64,000 bases of DNA from an uncultured Eubacteriales bacterium (GCA_900545935.1 URAP01000003.1:1-64000), one strand, 5' to 3'; shown: positions 27,453-37,881, numbered from the stretch's first letter. Numbers and translations are program-made. Notes: generated by a model not told the origin, from the sequence alone.

Positions 27453-29090
27453 TTATTTTACAAGTCTTGCTTTCTGCAGTCCTGCATAGATTTTTGCGCC
27501 CTTAGGCAGCATAAGGATATCGTCGCGCTCTACACCGCGGATGGTAAACAGCACTATCACATAGATTATCGCCGCGAAAGCTATCGCGATGAGCGTCACC
27601 GCCTTGCTCGGCAGATAACCGGAAAGCAGGCGTATCATTCCGAAGGCTCCTCCGACGCAGACCGCCGATGCGATAAGCGGCTTCACGAACGTAACAAAGA
27701 CCGACGGACGGACATCGGTATATTTCGCCATGAAATATACGTTGAGTACGGTGCAGATTATATAGCATACAACGGTTGATATCGGCGCGCCGTATATATT
27801 TATCGCCGGAATACCGATAAGCACAAAGCTGAGCATTATCTTTACGACCGAGCCGCTGACGAGCGAAATGATCGGCTTATTCTGTCTGCCGTATGCCTGA
27901 AGGATCGCATTCGATATCGAGAGCATGCAGATAAAGAATATGGATATTGCAAGCACAGACAGCTTTGGCGCGGAAAGCTCGGAGCTCTCCGCATTGTACA
28001 GCAGCTTTAGCAGAGGCTCGGAGAGCACGCTGACACCGAGCGTGCACGGCAGCGCCACTATCGCGGTAACGCGCAGACAGCTGCGGCATATCTCCGCGCT
28101 GCGCTTGCTGTCGCCAAGGGTAAGAGTGCCCTTGAGCAGCGGAATGAGTGAATAGGATATGGGATAGATAAGTGCGGGCGGGAGGTTGGCAAACGGAACG
28201 GCAAAGCCGGTATAGTTTCCGTACAGAGCGTTCGCGTACTCCTCTACATAGCCGATGCTCATCAACCGCCAGTTGATTATCATATCGTCGACCATCGTAG
28301 TAAGACTCATGATGGAAGAACTGACCGTTATCGGAATGGCTATGACGAGCAATCTGCGCAGAATCTCCCTGCCGCCTGATATTTTCCCGCCGCCGACAGC
28401 CCCCTCGATAGCATACTCCTCCTCGTGGAAGCGCAGCTTTGAGATGAACAGAAACAGCATTCCGAACGCGGTTCCGATGGTAAGTCCGGCAATGGCGCAG
28501 GCAGCCTGCACCTCAAGCCCGTAGCCGAGCTTTCGCGCGCCGAGCGCGAGCAGTATGCCCATCAGCAGCTTGCCGAGCGTCTCCATTATCTGAGATACGG
28601 CGGTAGGCCGCATCTCTTGAAAGCCTTGAAAATACCCTCGCATCGCACTCGCCACACAGACAAGAAACAATGTCGGTGCTACCGCGATGATAGAAAGATA
28701 CGAGCCTGCAACGCCGTTAAGAAAGGCGAACTGATGCGATAGCAGCATCATCACGGCGGTGCCGAGCGTGCCGATAACGATGAACATCTTCAAAGTCAGC
28801 GAGTATATTTTTTTTATCTCCTCGCGGTTTCCGCGGAAGCGCGCCTCGGAGACGAGTATGGAGACTGCAAGCGGCAGTCCGCCGGTCGATATCATATAGA
28901 ACCAGACGAAGATGTGATAGGCGGCGTTGAAATATGCCATGCCCGAGTCGCCGAGAATGTTGCTTATCGGTATGCGGAAAAGCATGCCGACCACCTTGTT
29001 CAGCACATTGGTAAAGGTGAGCACGGCAACACCGGAGAAAAACAGATTCCTATTATTCTTTATCTTTTTGGTCTTTGAAGTAGTTGCCAC
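27453..29090 (-). CDS. Oligosaccharide flippase, SpoVB/YabM-type (MOP superfamily)
   Basis: This 545-residue membrane protein has about 14 hydrophobic helices after a short basic N-terminus. The motifs FLNKVVGMLFRIPI-like near residue 25 and GLPLAVSILVSE near 75 are those of the SpoVB/MurJ-like polysaccharide exporter group. Relatives flip lipid-linked oligosaccharides or lipid II during spore cortex or wall synthesis. Synteny with mazG, rqcP and yabP corresponds to Bacillus yabM. The first 38 nt overlap the 3' end of the upstream deaminase gene. Confidence 0.87.
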   Translation of the reverse strand: MATTSKTKKIKNNRNLFFSGVAVLTFTNVLNKVVGMLFRIPISNILGDSGMAYFNAAYHIFVWFYMISTGGLPLAVSILVSEARFRGNREEIKKIYSLTLKMFIVIGTLGTAVMMLLSHQFAFLNGVAGSYLSIIAVAPTLFLVCVASAMRGYFQGFQEMRPTAVSQIMETLGKLLMGILLALGARKLGYGLEVQAACAIAGLTIGTAFGMLFLFISKLRFHEEEYAIEGAVGGGKISGGREILRRLLVIAIPITVSSSIMSLTTMVDDMIINWRLMSIGYVEEYANALYGNYTGFAVPFANLPPALIYPISYSLIPLLKGTLTLGDSKRSAEICRSCLRVTAIVALPCTLGVSVLSEPLLKLLYNAESSELSAPKLSVLAISIFFICMLSISNAILQAYGRQNKPIISLVSGSVVKIMLSFVLIGIPAINIYGAPISTVVCYIICTVLNVYFMAKYTDVRPSVFVTFVKPLIASAVCVGGAFGMIRLLSGYLPSKAVTLIAIAFAAIIYVIVLFTIRGVERDDILMLPKGAKIYAGLQKARLVK

Positions 29091-30348
29091 ATTCTTCCCT
29101 CATATCGTGAATAATTTTTTCTATATCAACGGTGGTAAATTCGCCGTCTTCGTAGAGTATCCTGCCATCGACCATTGTCATGGTCACATTCGACGAGTTG
29201 GCGCTGTAAACGGCAGTATAGCGCAGATCGTAGTACGGAATATTATTGAGCGCACCGAGATCGAGCAGGATAATATCCGCCCGCCGTCCGACCGCTATTT
29301 CTCCGCAGTCGCCGCGCTGCTGAGCATGTGCTCCCGCTACAGTCGCCGCGCGGAGCATATCTCCCGCACCGATGCGCGAGGGGTCGCGCGTAAAGCCCTT
29401 CTGTACTATCGCGCCGACGTGCATCTCCTTGAATATATCGAGAACATTATTCGATGCCGTACCGTCGGTGCCGAGAGCTACATTTACGCCGCCGTCGAGC
29501 AGCTTTGCAAGCGGCATCACGCCGCTGCCGAGTTTGAGATTCGAGACAGGATTGTATATTGCGGTAGCACCGTGCCGCGCGAGCAGTTCAATATCGCCGT
29601 CCTCTACCCACACACAGTGTGCCGCAGTTACCGGTGCCTCAAAGCAGCCGCACTGTTCGAAGAACGCTGCCGGTGTCAGCCCGCCGTGACGCTCCTTGCA
29701 CTGCTCGTGCTCGGACTCGGTCTCCGAGAGATGGATGTGCAGATTTGCGCCGTGCTCGGCTGCGTATTTTCCGACCTCGATGCAGGCACGCGGAACATTC
29801 GTATACTCGGCATGCAGTGATATATCTATCTTTATTCTTCCGTCCTCCGCGTTATTCCACTCGGAGTAAAGCGCCTTTGCCTCGTCGAAGCGTCGGTCGC
29901 GCGACATATCGATATCCGGATCAAAGGAGGTTATCGAACGGCTGATATTCGCCTTGATGCCCGACTCGGCAACGGCTCGCGCCGTATCGTCGCAGAAGAA
30001 ATACATATCCGAGAACGAGACGGTACCGCCCCTTATCATCTCGGCTATCGCGAGCATAGATGCATTATAGACCGCACGGCTCGTCAACAGATCCTCTGCG
30101 GGAAATATTTTCTCGTGCAGCCAGCGGTCGAGCGGCATGTCCTCGCCGTAGCCGCGAAAGAGCGTCATGGCTGCGTGCGTGTGACAGTTGTACAGTCCCG
30201 GCATCAGAAGTCGGTCGGTACAGTCGATGACTCGGTCATAGCTGTCCTCAGACGGCTGCGCTCCGACGTAGGTTATGTATGCCCCATCGGTCACAACGCA
30301 GGCAGTCTCACCACTGAGCAGCTTTGCATTTTTCAGCAAATACTTCAT
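29053..30348 (-). CDS. 5-methylthioadenosine/S-adenosylhomocysteine deaminase-type amidohydrolase
   Basis: This 431-residue cytoplasmic enzyme belongs to the metal-dependent amidohydrolase superfamily, MtaD/TrzN branch. Metal ligands are visible in NCHTHAAMTLFRG (about 54-66), a HIHLSETE motif near 200, a conserved His in TAAHC, and GTDGTASNN near 290. Family members deaminate S-adenosylhomocysteine, methylthioadenosine or adenosine to the inosyl form. Substrate choice cannot be told from sequence. The 3' end overlaps the flippase gene by 38 nt, which makes it part of that transcript. Confidence 0.87.
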   Translation of the reverse strand: MKYLLKNAKLLSGETACVVTDGAYITYVGAQPSEDSYDRVIDCTDRLLMPGLYNCHTHAAMTLFRGYGEDMPLDRWLHEKIFPAEDLLTSRAVYNASMLAIAEMIRGGTVSFSDMYFFCDDTARAVAESGIKANISRSITSFDPDIDMSRDRRFDEAKALYSEWNNAEDGRIKIDISLHAEYTNVPRACIEVGKYAAEHGANLHIHLSETESEHEQCKERHGGLTPAAFFEQCGCFEAPVTAAHCVWVEDGDIELLARHGATAIYNPVSNLKLGSGVMPLAKLLDGGVNVALGTDGTASNNVLDIFKEMHVGAIVQKGFTRDPSRIGAGDMLRAATVAGAHAQQRGDCGEIAVGRRADIILLDLGALNNIPYYDLRYTAVYSANSSNVTMTMVDGRILYEDGEFTTVDIEKIIHDMREECGNYFKDQKDKE

Positions 30349-30439
30349 AATATATTCCTTTCAGACTAATGTATTTCATACATGCTTCGGCACTGTCGGC
30401 ATGGCAGAGCCGCGGAATCAGCACGGCACATTCGCTCCG

Positions 30440-31384
30440 TTACTGCATATCGCCGATAAACTCGCGCAGCATCGAATCTGCGGGAACCGCGGACGGGGAC
30501 AGCGACGGAACGGCAGAAAGATCGTCGAGAAGTCCGCGCACCTCGGAATAGAGCGGAAAATCCGTGCTTACCGCACCGAGCAGCTCGATAAGCGGCTCCT
30601 TGAGCACACACACCTCGTATGCGAGTGAGGAATCTATCAGCGCATCCGCATATCTGCGCGCGGGGTAGATGCTGCTCTGCTCGTTGCGAACAACGCCCGC
30701 CCAGACCTGAAGCGTGAACTCGACCGATGCCGAGCGGAAGAGACGGTCGCGGAGCAGACGGCGCATAAGGCGCAGCCGCCGCGCGGAGAATTCGGTATCT
30801 CCTATCCGAACACCGCTCGCCGCATCGGTAAAGATGAAGAGCGGCGAGGCAGGAGAGAGCACGCGGCGAACCGCAGGGTATGATGCCTGTATCCCCTCAA
30901 AGATAAAAACATCGAACTCGGACGATTCGACCGGGCGAAAGCCGCTGCGGCGCTGAAGATTGAAGTCAAACTGCGGAAGCGCTGCCGACTCCCTGCTCAG
31001 CACAGCACCGGTAAAGCGTTCAAACTCCGGGATATCCATCGCGTCCTCACTGTCGAGGTCGAGCTCGCCGTTAGCCTCCGAATAAGCGGAAACATCGGAC
31101 GATACCTCGGAGGTAAGAAAAAAGTCGTCTATCGACACACGGAAAACACGCAGTCCGCAGGCAGCAAGATCGGTGCGCAGCTTCTCTACCGTCGTGGTCT
31201 TGCCGGAGCAGCTCGGTCCCGAGAGCGTTATCAGCTGCGGAGAGCTGCCGCCGCGAACCCTCTCGCATATCAGCGATGCGGTTCGGTCGAGCCTTGTCCG
31301 ATACTCATCCTCGCAGCGCTCTATCAGAGCGGGAGTGCACTCGCCGGGCGAGAGCGAAATTATATTTTCATGCAGTTCCTGCAT
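30440..31384 (-). CDS. Uridine kinase-like P-loop nucleoside kinase
   Basis: This 314-residue protein starts at 31384 behind AGGAGGTGTCCT. An N-terminal helical segment (about 45 residues) precedes a uridine kinase/phosphoribulokinase-like domain with Walker A GPSCSGKTTT (about 56-65), a substrate-site VSIDDFF (about 83-89) and a DVFIFEGIQ segment near 160-168. This layout is seen in a clostridial group annotated as nucleoside kinase; the N-terminal TGS/threonyl-tRNA-synthetase-like extension of longer members is missing. Uridine or another nucleoside is the likely substrate. Confidence 0.75.
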   Translation of the reverse strand: MQELHENIISLSPGECTPALIERCEDEYRTRLDRTASLICERVRGGSSPQLITLSGPSCSGKTTTVEKLRTDLAACGLRVFRVSIDDFFLTSEVSSDVSAYSEANGELDLDSEDAMDIPEFERFTGAVLSRESAALPQFDFNLQRRSGFRPVESSEFDVFIFEGIQASYPAVRRVLSPASPLFIFTDAASGVRIGDTEFSARRLRLMRRLLRDRLFRSASVEFTLQVWAGVVRNEQSSIYPARRYADALIDSSLAYEVCVLKEPLIELLGAVSTDFPLYSEVRGLLDDLSAVPSLSPSAVPADSMLREFIGDMQ

Positions 31385-31579
31385 AGGACACCTCCTGTTT
31401 CGTAAAGGCAGTATGAGTGCCGCAGCCGCTTTGAGCACTGAAAGCATCGCTCGCATTTCCGCGTTCAACGTTGCCGCGCACGTACAAATACAGCCGTTAT
31501 AAGGACCGCGCGATGTCACATACCGTACAGACATCGGTCTGTACGGGCATCGTTCCGCGCGATCAACGCCGTCCGAGCC

Positions 31580-33085
31580 TCATTCTATATCATCAAAACG
31601 GTCACGGTAGAAGCTCTCCGCCGCCTCGGCGAGCGTCCGGTCGGACTCCTCCGGCGAAGCGGCAAGATACTCATACGGATATTTCGGCATGAACAGCCGC
31701 TGCATATCGCCGCCGGAGCGCGATACGAGCTTGGTCACCGCGCCCGCGCCGAGCGCGAAAATGCTGTGTATCTCGTCCATTATCAAAATGTTGTATATGC
31801 CCTCTTTTCCGGGCTTTGAAAACCCGACGTTCTCATAGCCGCCGACGGCATTCTTCTGCTTGTACATATAGTACGGCTCATAGCCGAGCTCGGCACAGCG
31901 GCGCTGAGAATATGCAACTCCGCGTCCCGCATCCTCGCCCGTACGCGAGTAGCAGCCCCCGCGCTCGGCAAGCTCCGCCGCACGCTTTACGCAGAAGGTA
32001 TGAACGGTAATATTCTCGGGCGAGAGCGCGCTTACCTCGTCAAAGCTGCGGACAAAGCTGTCTCCGCGCTCTCCCGGCAGCCCCGCGATAAGGTCGGTAT
32101 TTATGCAGTCGAAGCTCTGCGCCGCAGCCGACTCGTATGCTCGGAAGAACTCCTCCGCCGTATGCGAGCGTCCTATGCTGCGCAGCACCTCATCATTTGT
32201 CGTCTGCGGATTTATGCTGACGCGGGTCACACCCCCGCGCTTTGCCGCACGCAGCTTGTCGTCGGTTATCGTGTCGGGTCTGCCCGCCTCGAGCGTGAAC
32301 TCGCGCAGCCGAGACAGATCGATATTCTCACCTATGCAGCCGAGCAGACGGTCGAGCTGCTCGCCGCTGAGCGTCGTCGGCGTTCCGCCGCCTATATATA
32401 CGGTATCGACCCGTCTGCCGATCCTCGGCAGCAGTCTGCCGAGCGCGCGTATATCACTGCACAGCCGCTCGAGATAATCGGGAATGAGCGAAAGCAGACG
32501 CGGAGTTGAATACGATACAAATGAGCAGTAGGCGCAGCGCGTCGGGCAGAACGGAATGGATATATACACCGAGCAGCCGTCGCTGCCGATCCTGCCGCGC
32601 AGCGCGGAATTATTCCGTGCGACCTCGGTCAGCAGATGCGCCTTTTCCGGCGCGGCGAGATAGTCTCCGGTGAGTATCCGCTCCGCCTCACGTGCACCGT
32701 CAAAGCCTTTAGCGCGCGCACTTTCCGCGAGCTGCTCTGCGAGCTTTGCCGGGCGAACGCCGGTGAGTATTCCCCACTCCGGACGTATGCCGAAAAGCTC
32801 CGCGCCCGCCTCAAATATCGCACGCCCGACCGCGCGCTTCTTTATCCTCTCGTCCGAGTCTATACCGTCGCGCAGCTCACGTGCGGAGGCGCTGCGCTGC
32901 TCGCCGCCGTGCCGCATTATCGCCTCGGCGGTATAGCTCTGTGCATCCTCGCGCAACGTCAGACGAACAGCATCACTCTCCGCCGTCTCCTCCTCCCGCT
33001 CGGAAAAGCCCGCACCGGGAAAGAAGATAAGGCAGAGTGTCTGCACGTAATAGCGCCCTATATCTCCTTCTATATACAGCTTCAT
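31580..33085 (-). CDS. hemZ: Coproporphyrinogen III dehydrogenase-like radical SAM protein HemZ
   Basis: This 501-residue protein is a HemN-type radical SAM enzyme. An N-terminal domain of about 165 residues, typical of HemZ, precedes the radical SAM core with the cluster cysteines C180, C184 and C187 (FCPTRCAYC) and GGGTPT about 50 residues later. HemZ-type proteins are proposed to make protoporphyrinogen anaerobically, but many may have other roles. No other haem genes lie nearby. It sits between the nucleoside kinase and relA genes. Confidence 0.87.
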   Translation of the reverse strand: MKLYIEGDIGRYYVQTLCLIFFPGAGFSEREEETAESDAVRLTLREDAQSYTAEAIMRHGGEQRSASARELRDGIDSDERIKKRAVGRAIFEAGAELFGIRPEWGILTGVRPAKLAEQLAESARAKGFDGAREAERILTGDYLAAPEKAHLLTEVARNNSALRGRIGSDGCSVYISIPFCPTRCAYCSFVSYSTPRLLSLIPDYLERLCSDIRALGRLLPRIGRRVDTVYIGGGTPTTLSGEQLDRLLGCIGENIDLSRLREFTLEAGRPDTITDDKLRAAKRGGVTRVSINPQTTNDEVLRSIGRSHTAEEFFRAYESAAAQSFDCINTDLIAGLPGERGDSFVRSFDEVSALSPENITVHTFCVKRAAELAERGGCYSRTGEDAGRGVAYSQRRCAELGYEPYYMYKQKNAVGGYENVGFSKPGKEGIYNILIMDEIHSIFALGAGAVTKLVSRSGGDMQRLFMPKYPYEYLAASPEESDRTLAEAAESFYRDRFDDIE

Positions 33086-33207
33086 CTGTTCACATCACTT
33101 TCGGGCTCGCTCGGAGCCGTTGTCGGTCGACAGCCGCAGCAGACTGTTCCGTGCGGCATGTACCGACGGCATAGAGACTCGGAGCCAACACCTCCGATCG
33201 CAGCAGG

Positions 33208-35457
33208 TCAGGTATTATATCTGCGGTCAACATGGTCAACGCCCTTGATAGCACCGAGTCTGCTGACTATCGAGCGTACATGGTCTATATTCTTTGCACC
33301 GACGGTAACATTTATGACAGCCCCTCCCGTTCCGGTTTTGCGTGCTCCTATCGAAACTATCGAGACCTTCATATCCGCAAGCGCGGTGGTAATATCCGCT
33401 ATCATCGAGATGCGATCCTCGGCGTAGATATTGAGCGATGTCTCGAACAGCGACTTCTCGCTCTGCTGCTCGCCGTCCCATCTCGCCTGTACCCATCGGT
33501 CGGCATTCTCCTCACGCTGCATGGACAGCCGAACATTCGGGCAATCGCGCTTGTGCACCGAGATGCCGTAGCCCTTGGTGATAAATCCGATAAGCTCGTC
33601 ACCCGGCAGCGGGTTGCAGCACTTTGCAAACTTGACCGCGCAGCCCTCTACACCGTCTACAATAACGCCGGAGCTTGCCTTATGCGAATGCGGAAGCGCC
33701 TTTGTACGTACCGATGCGGCATCGGTCGGTGCGGGCGGCGCCTCCTCCGCCTTTGTTCTGCGCTCAAATTCATCATGCAGCTTCGGCGCGAGCTTTGAGA
33801 TGGTTATTCCACCGTAGCCGATGGTGTTGCACAGATCCTCATAGGTCTTGATGCTGAATCGCGCGGCGACTGCGGTTGCGATCTCCTCCTTCATCTGCTC
33901 GGAGCAGCCGCGTCCGTAGCGGCGGAATTCGCGGTCTATCTCCGCTCTGCCCATCGCGATATTTTCCTCGCGCTCCTCGCGCTTGAACCACTGTCGTATC
34001 TTGTTTCGCGCCTCGCCGGTCTTGACTATCTTCAGCCAGTCGCGGCTCGGTCCGCGAGATGCGCTTGAGGTAAGGATCTCGACTATCTCGCCGTTCTGCG
34101 GCACTCGTTCGATAGGCACTATCATGCCGTTTATCTTAGCACCTATCATCTTGTTGCCGACACCGGAATGAATGGCATATGCAAAGTCGATGACGGTCGA
34201 GCCCTGCGGGAGGGTAATAACGTCGCCCTTCGGGGTAAAAACAAAGGTCTCGTCGTGGAAGATATCTATCTTGAGCGCACGCATGAACTCGTCAGGATCG
34301 CGGGTATCGTCCTCGGTCTCGACGAGCTTGCGGATCCACTGCAGCTTGTCGTCTATCTCCTTGGAGCTCTCCTCGCCCGACTTGTACTTCCAGTGCGCGG
34401 CAACACCGTATTCGGCTATGCGATGCATCTCCCATGTTCTTATCTGCACCTCAAACGGTATCCCGCCCCTGCCGATAACGGTGGTATGGAGCGAACGGTA
34501 CATATTCGGCTTAGGCGTCGATATATAATCCTTAAAGCGTCCCGGCACCGAGTGGAACATGTCGTGAATGATACCCAGTACGGTATAGCACTCAAGCTCG
34601 GTATCGACCAGCACGCGCAGCGCGTAAAAATCGTATATCTCGTTAAAGCTTTTGTTCTGCTCGAACATCTTGCGGTAGATGCTGTATACCGTCTTTACTC
34701 TGCCGTCGAGCGAGAAGTTTATCCCGTTTCCGGTCAGCTTGTCCGATATCTGACTGCGCGCACGCTCGATAAAATCATGGCTCTGTCCGTACTTTTCTTC
34801 GATATGCTTTTCTATCTGTTCATAGCCGAACGGGTCAAGGTAGCGCAGCGAGATGTTCTCCAGCTCCTGCTTCATCCTCTGCATACCGAGACGGTGTGCG
34901 AGCGGCGCGTATACCTGCATCGTTTCGAGCGCGGTCTGCCTCTGCTTTTCCGGCTTTTTTGCGCCGAGGGTACGCATATTGTGGAGACGGTCGCACAGCT
35001 TGATGAATATAACGCGGATATCGCGCGACATGGCAAGAAACATCTTGCGCAGGTTCTCGATATGCTTCTCTTCCTTATCCTCGAACGGGATGTGCACCAG
35101 TTTGGTAAGTCCGTCGACAAGCATCGAAACATCACTGCCGAACTCGGATTCTATCTCCTCAAGGCTCACCTTGCTGCCGCAGTCCTCCACCGTATCGTGC
35201 AGCAGCGCCGCACAGATGGAATCGGTATCAAGGCCGAGCGAGACCGCTATCTCCGCGACCGCTATCGGGTGAAAAATATATTTTTCACCGCTCGCGCGAA
35301 ACTGTCCCTCGTGCAGCTTTGCGGCATAGAGATAGGCACGCTTTATCTTTTCGATGTCGTACTTTTTGCCCGATGCCGTCAGAGCGAACAGCAGCATCTC
35401 TATATCCTTATATTTAGGGTCGGACTCTATGTGATGAATTCTTGATTCGTTTTTCAT
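33208..35457 (-). CDS. relA: Bifunctional (p)ppGpp synthetase/hydrolase RelA/SpoT
   Basis: This 749-residue long RSH protein makes and breaks the stringent-response alarmone. The HD hydrolase domain is intact (H63 and HDTVED at 87-92), so hydrolysis is expected. The synthetase domain has RFKDYISTPKPN and YRSLHT (about 305-325). A TGS domain (about 395-455) and C-terminal ACT domain (about 675-745) complete the standard order. In Clostridia this is usually the main or only long RSH. The start has an AGGAGAGCGAGG site upstream. Transcription runs towards hemZ. Confidence 0.95.
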   Translation of the reverse strand: MKNESRIHHIESDPKYKDIEMLLFALTASGKKYDIEKIKRAYLYAAKLHEGQFRASGEKYIFHPIAVAEIAVSLGLDTDSICAALLHDTVEDCGSKVSLEEIESEFGSDVSMLVDGLTKLVHIPFEDKEEKHIENLRKMFLAMSRDIRVIFIKLCDRLHNMRTLGAKKPEKQRQTALETMQVYAPLAHRLGMQRMKQELENISLRYLDPFGYEQIEKHIEEKYGQSHDFIERARSQISDKLTGNGINFSLDGRVKTVYSIYRKMFEQNKSFNEIYDFYALRVLVDTELECYTVLGIIHDMFHSVPGRFKDYISTPKPNMYRSLHTTVIGRGGIPFEVQIRTWEMHRIAEYGVAAHWKYKSGEESSKEIDDKLQWIRKLVETEDDTRDPDEFMRALKIDIFHDETFVFTPKGDVITLPQGSTVIDFAYAIHSGVGNKMIGAKINGMIVPIERVPQNGEIVEILTSSASRGPSRDWLKIVKTGEARNKIRQWFKREEREENIAMGRAEIDREFRRYGRGCSEQMKEEIATAVAARFSIKTYEDLCNTIGYGGITISKLAPKLHDEFERRTKAEEAPPAPTDAASVRTKALPHSHKASSGVIVDGVEGCAVKFAKCCNPLPGDELIGFITKGYGISVHKRDCPNVRLSMQREENADRWVQARWDGEQQSEKSLFETSLNIYAEDRISMIADITTALADMKVSIVSIGARKTGTGGAVINVTVGAKNIDHVRSIVSRLGAIKGVDHVDRRYNT

Positions 35458-35649
35458 TCTGTCTGCCTCGCTCTCCTGAGTTTTTTCATTCGCAGACTGT
35501 GCGAATAATACTTATGCTTTATATTTCGCCGTGCGGGAATCATGCCCGCAGCTCCGACATATTACCTACGCGATACCGCATCAAAATATCTCGAGCAACA
35601 GAATAGCTCATATACTTCGCACGAAAACAATCCGGAAAGCACGAGCGAT

Positions 35650-37881
35650 TTATTTTGCCACGCGCGCCTCAAGGCTCTTATATATCTGCGACGCGCAGAG
35701 ATCGACCTTTCCGTCGGTCGTGCCGAGCGTTATCGAAAGCCCGCCGCCGTCGACGGTATAGTCCGGAACGGCGGAATATGATATTATCCCGGTCTGTACG
35801 AGTATGGCGAGAATAAAGCGCAGCTTTATGTACTCGCTCGCACCCGCTCCGAGCGATCTCGAGGCAAGGCGGTAGATGTTTATCTGCGCCTCCGGCTGCT
35901 CTCCGAGTCTGCGCTTGATGCACAGATACACTCGTTTGAAATCGTCGCGGGACGGAAGCAGCTCACGCGGTATCAGCATGTCGGGATTCTCCGCGACCCT
36001 GCCGTATTCCGCCGTCAGCGCGCGCCTGCGCGCCCTCTCATCGGCGCAGTGCCGAATGTCGCGCAGCATAAGCTGTACACGGGTATTCCCGCGAAACTCG
36101 TTTATACTCGGCGAGAACAGCAGGTCTGCACGGTCGCCGCGCACAAGCCCGAACTCCTCAGGAGAACGTCGGAACATGACCGCGCCGAGCATTATCCCGC
36201 CGGACTCGAGAGTCATGCTCGTATGCTTTCCGCCGCCTATCGCGCGGATATCGGTGATCGTTGCGTCACGCATCGCAAAGACCGGAGTGGGGTTTGCCGT
36301 TCCGTACGGCTCAAGCAGAGACAGTTCCTTGACCGCGGGCACGGTAAGATCTGCAGCCTCCGCCTCACCGTCCGAATCTATCACAGCGACAAGATCCTCC
36401 TTACGCAGATGAGCGGCTGCGTACTCGTTGATCCTGCGGCGGAATTCATCAAGATCACCGCGCCGCAGCGACAGTCCCGCCGCCATCTCGTGACCGCCGA
36501 AGCGCACAAGAAGATCCGAGCATGAGGCAAGCGCGGCGGCAAGGTCGAGTCCGCGTATGCTGCGTCCCGAGCCCTTTCCGATATCGCCATTCGACAAACC
36601 GCTCGTCACACGCCCGCCGTCAAAGGATATAAGTATCGACGGCAGCCCGTATCTGTCGGTCACTCGCGAGGCAACTATTCCGATAACTCCGTGATGCCAG
36701 CTCTCGCCCGCGAGAACTATAACACGGTCGCTTGCAAAATCATGCGTCTGCTCTATCATGCGAAAGGCTTCTTCAGCCATTGCGTTTTCGAGCTCCTGAC
36801 GCTCGCGGTTGATGTCGCACAGCCGCGCCGCTATCTCATCGGCAACGCCTCTGTCCTCTGTCAGCAGCAGCTCCTCGGCAATAGATGCACTGCGGATCCT
36901 GCCTGCGGCATTCATCCTCGGCGCAATTCCGAAGCCTATCGAGGAGGCAGTCAGATGACGCTCCTCGGTCTCGTCCGAACCGGAGGTTCCTCCTCCGCTC
37001 CGCCCGCCGTTTTTTCCGTCCTTTCCGTTCTTTCCGTCAAGTGCGGCTGCACGTATCAACGCATCAAAGCCTATCCGGCTGCCGCGTTCGAGAAGTCCGA
37101 GTCCGATACTGACGATAAGGCGGTTTTCGTCGACCAACGGCATTACGTCCGCGACCGTTCCGACCGTGACAAGATCGGCATATTCCGCACACATGCGGTG
37201 CAGATAGCGGTCGTCGTCCGGTACAAGCAGCTGCTCGACAGCGCATATGAGCTTGAATGCCACTCCGACCCCCGCAAGCTCCGCAAACGGGTACTCCGAA
37301 TCCGGGCGGTGCGGATTGACCGCCGCTATCGCCTGCGGCAGCTCTCCGTGACACTCGTGATGGTCGGTCACGACCGTATCTACCCCGAGCGAGGAAGCAA
37401 GCGCTATCTCCTCCACGGCGGTTATTCCGGTATCGACCGTGATAATAAGGCTCGTGCCGCCTGCGGCGATGCGGCGGACAGCGCCCTCGTTCATTCCGTA
37501 GCCCTCTGAGGTACGCTCGGGGATATAATAATCGACCGGCACGCCCTTTGAGCGAAGATACAGAAACAGCGTAGCCACCGAGGTCACGCCGTCCACATCG
37601 TAGTCGCCGTATATCATTACCCTCTCGCCCGAGTTTATCGCCGCAGTGACGCGCTCGACCGCCTTGTCCATATCGGGCAGGAGAAGGGGGTCGTGAAAGC
37701 ACTCGTCGTCCCGGCGGAGAAACGCAGTCGCCGCCTCGGGCGTTCTGTACCCTCTCGAGTATAGGAGGGAGGCTGTCAGCCGGTACAGTCCGAGCTCATC
37801 CTCGAGCGCGCGAACGGCATCCGGGTTGTCCCGCGCGGAGGTATCCACCCTCCATCGTCTTGCTTCATTGCTGCCTATCAT
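35650..37881 (-). CDS. recJ: Single-stranded-DNA-specific exonuclease RecJ
   Basis: This 743-residue DHH-family nuclease degrades single-stranded DNA 5' to 3' in recombination and repair. Motif I DYDVDG is at residues 93-98, VDTG near 149-152, TDHHE at 172-176 and the DHHA1 motif GGHEMAAG near 460. A low-complexity Gly/Asn/Lys/Ser insertion of about 25 residues (about 280-305) interrupts the sequence just before the highly conserved PRMNAAGR segment; this is not typical of the family. The ribosome binding site AAGGAGGGAAG precedes the start. It lies upstream of relA, an order common in Firmicutes. Confidence 0.95.
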   Translation of the reverse strand: MIGSNEARRWRVDTSARDNPDAVRALEDELGLYRLTASLLYSRGYRTPEAATAFLRRDDECFHDPLLLPDMDKAVERVTAAINSGERVMIYGDYDVDGVTSVATLFLYLRSKGVPVDYYIPERTSEGYGMNEGAVRRIAAGGTSLIITVDTGITAVEEIALASSLGVDTVVTDHHECHGELPQAIAAVNPHRPDSEYPFAELAGVGVAFKLICAVEQLLVPDDDRYLHRMCAEYADLVTVGTVADVMPLVDENRLIVSIGLGLLERGSRIGFDALIRAAALDGKNGKDGKNGGRSGGGTSGSDETEERHLTASSIGFGIAPRMNAAGRIRSASIAEELLLTEDRGVADEIAARLCDINRERQELENAMAEEAFRMIEQTHDFASDRVIVLAGESWHHGVIGIVASRVTDRYGLPSILISFDGGRVTSGLSNGDIGKGSGRSIRGLDLAAALASCSDLLVRFGGHEMAAGLSLRRGDLDEFRRRINEYAAAHLRKEDLVAVIDSDGEAEAADLTVPAVKELSLLEPYGTANPTPVFAMRDATITDIRAIGGGKHTSMTLESGGIMLGAVMFRRSPEEFGLVRGDRADLLFSPSINEFRGNTRVQLMLRDIRHCADERARRRALTAEYGRVAENPDMLIPRELLPSRDDFKRVYLCIKRRLGEQPEAQINIYRLASRSLGAGASEYIKLRFILAILVQTGIISYSAVPDYTVDGGGLSITLGTTDGKVDLCASQIYKSLEARVAK

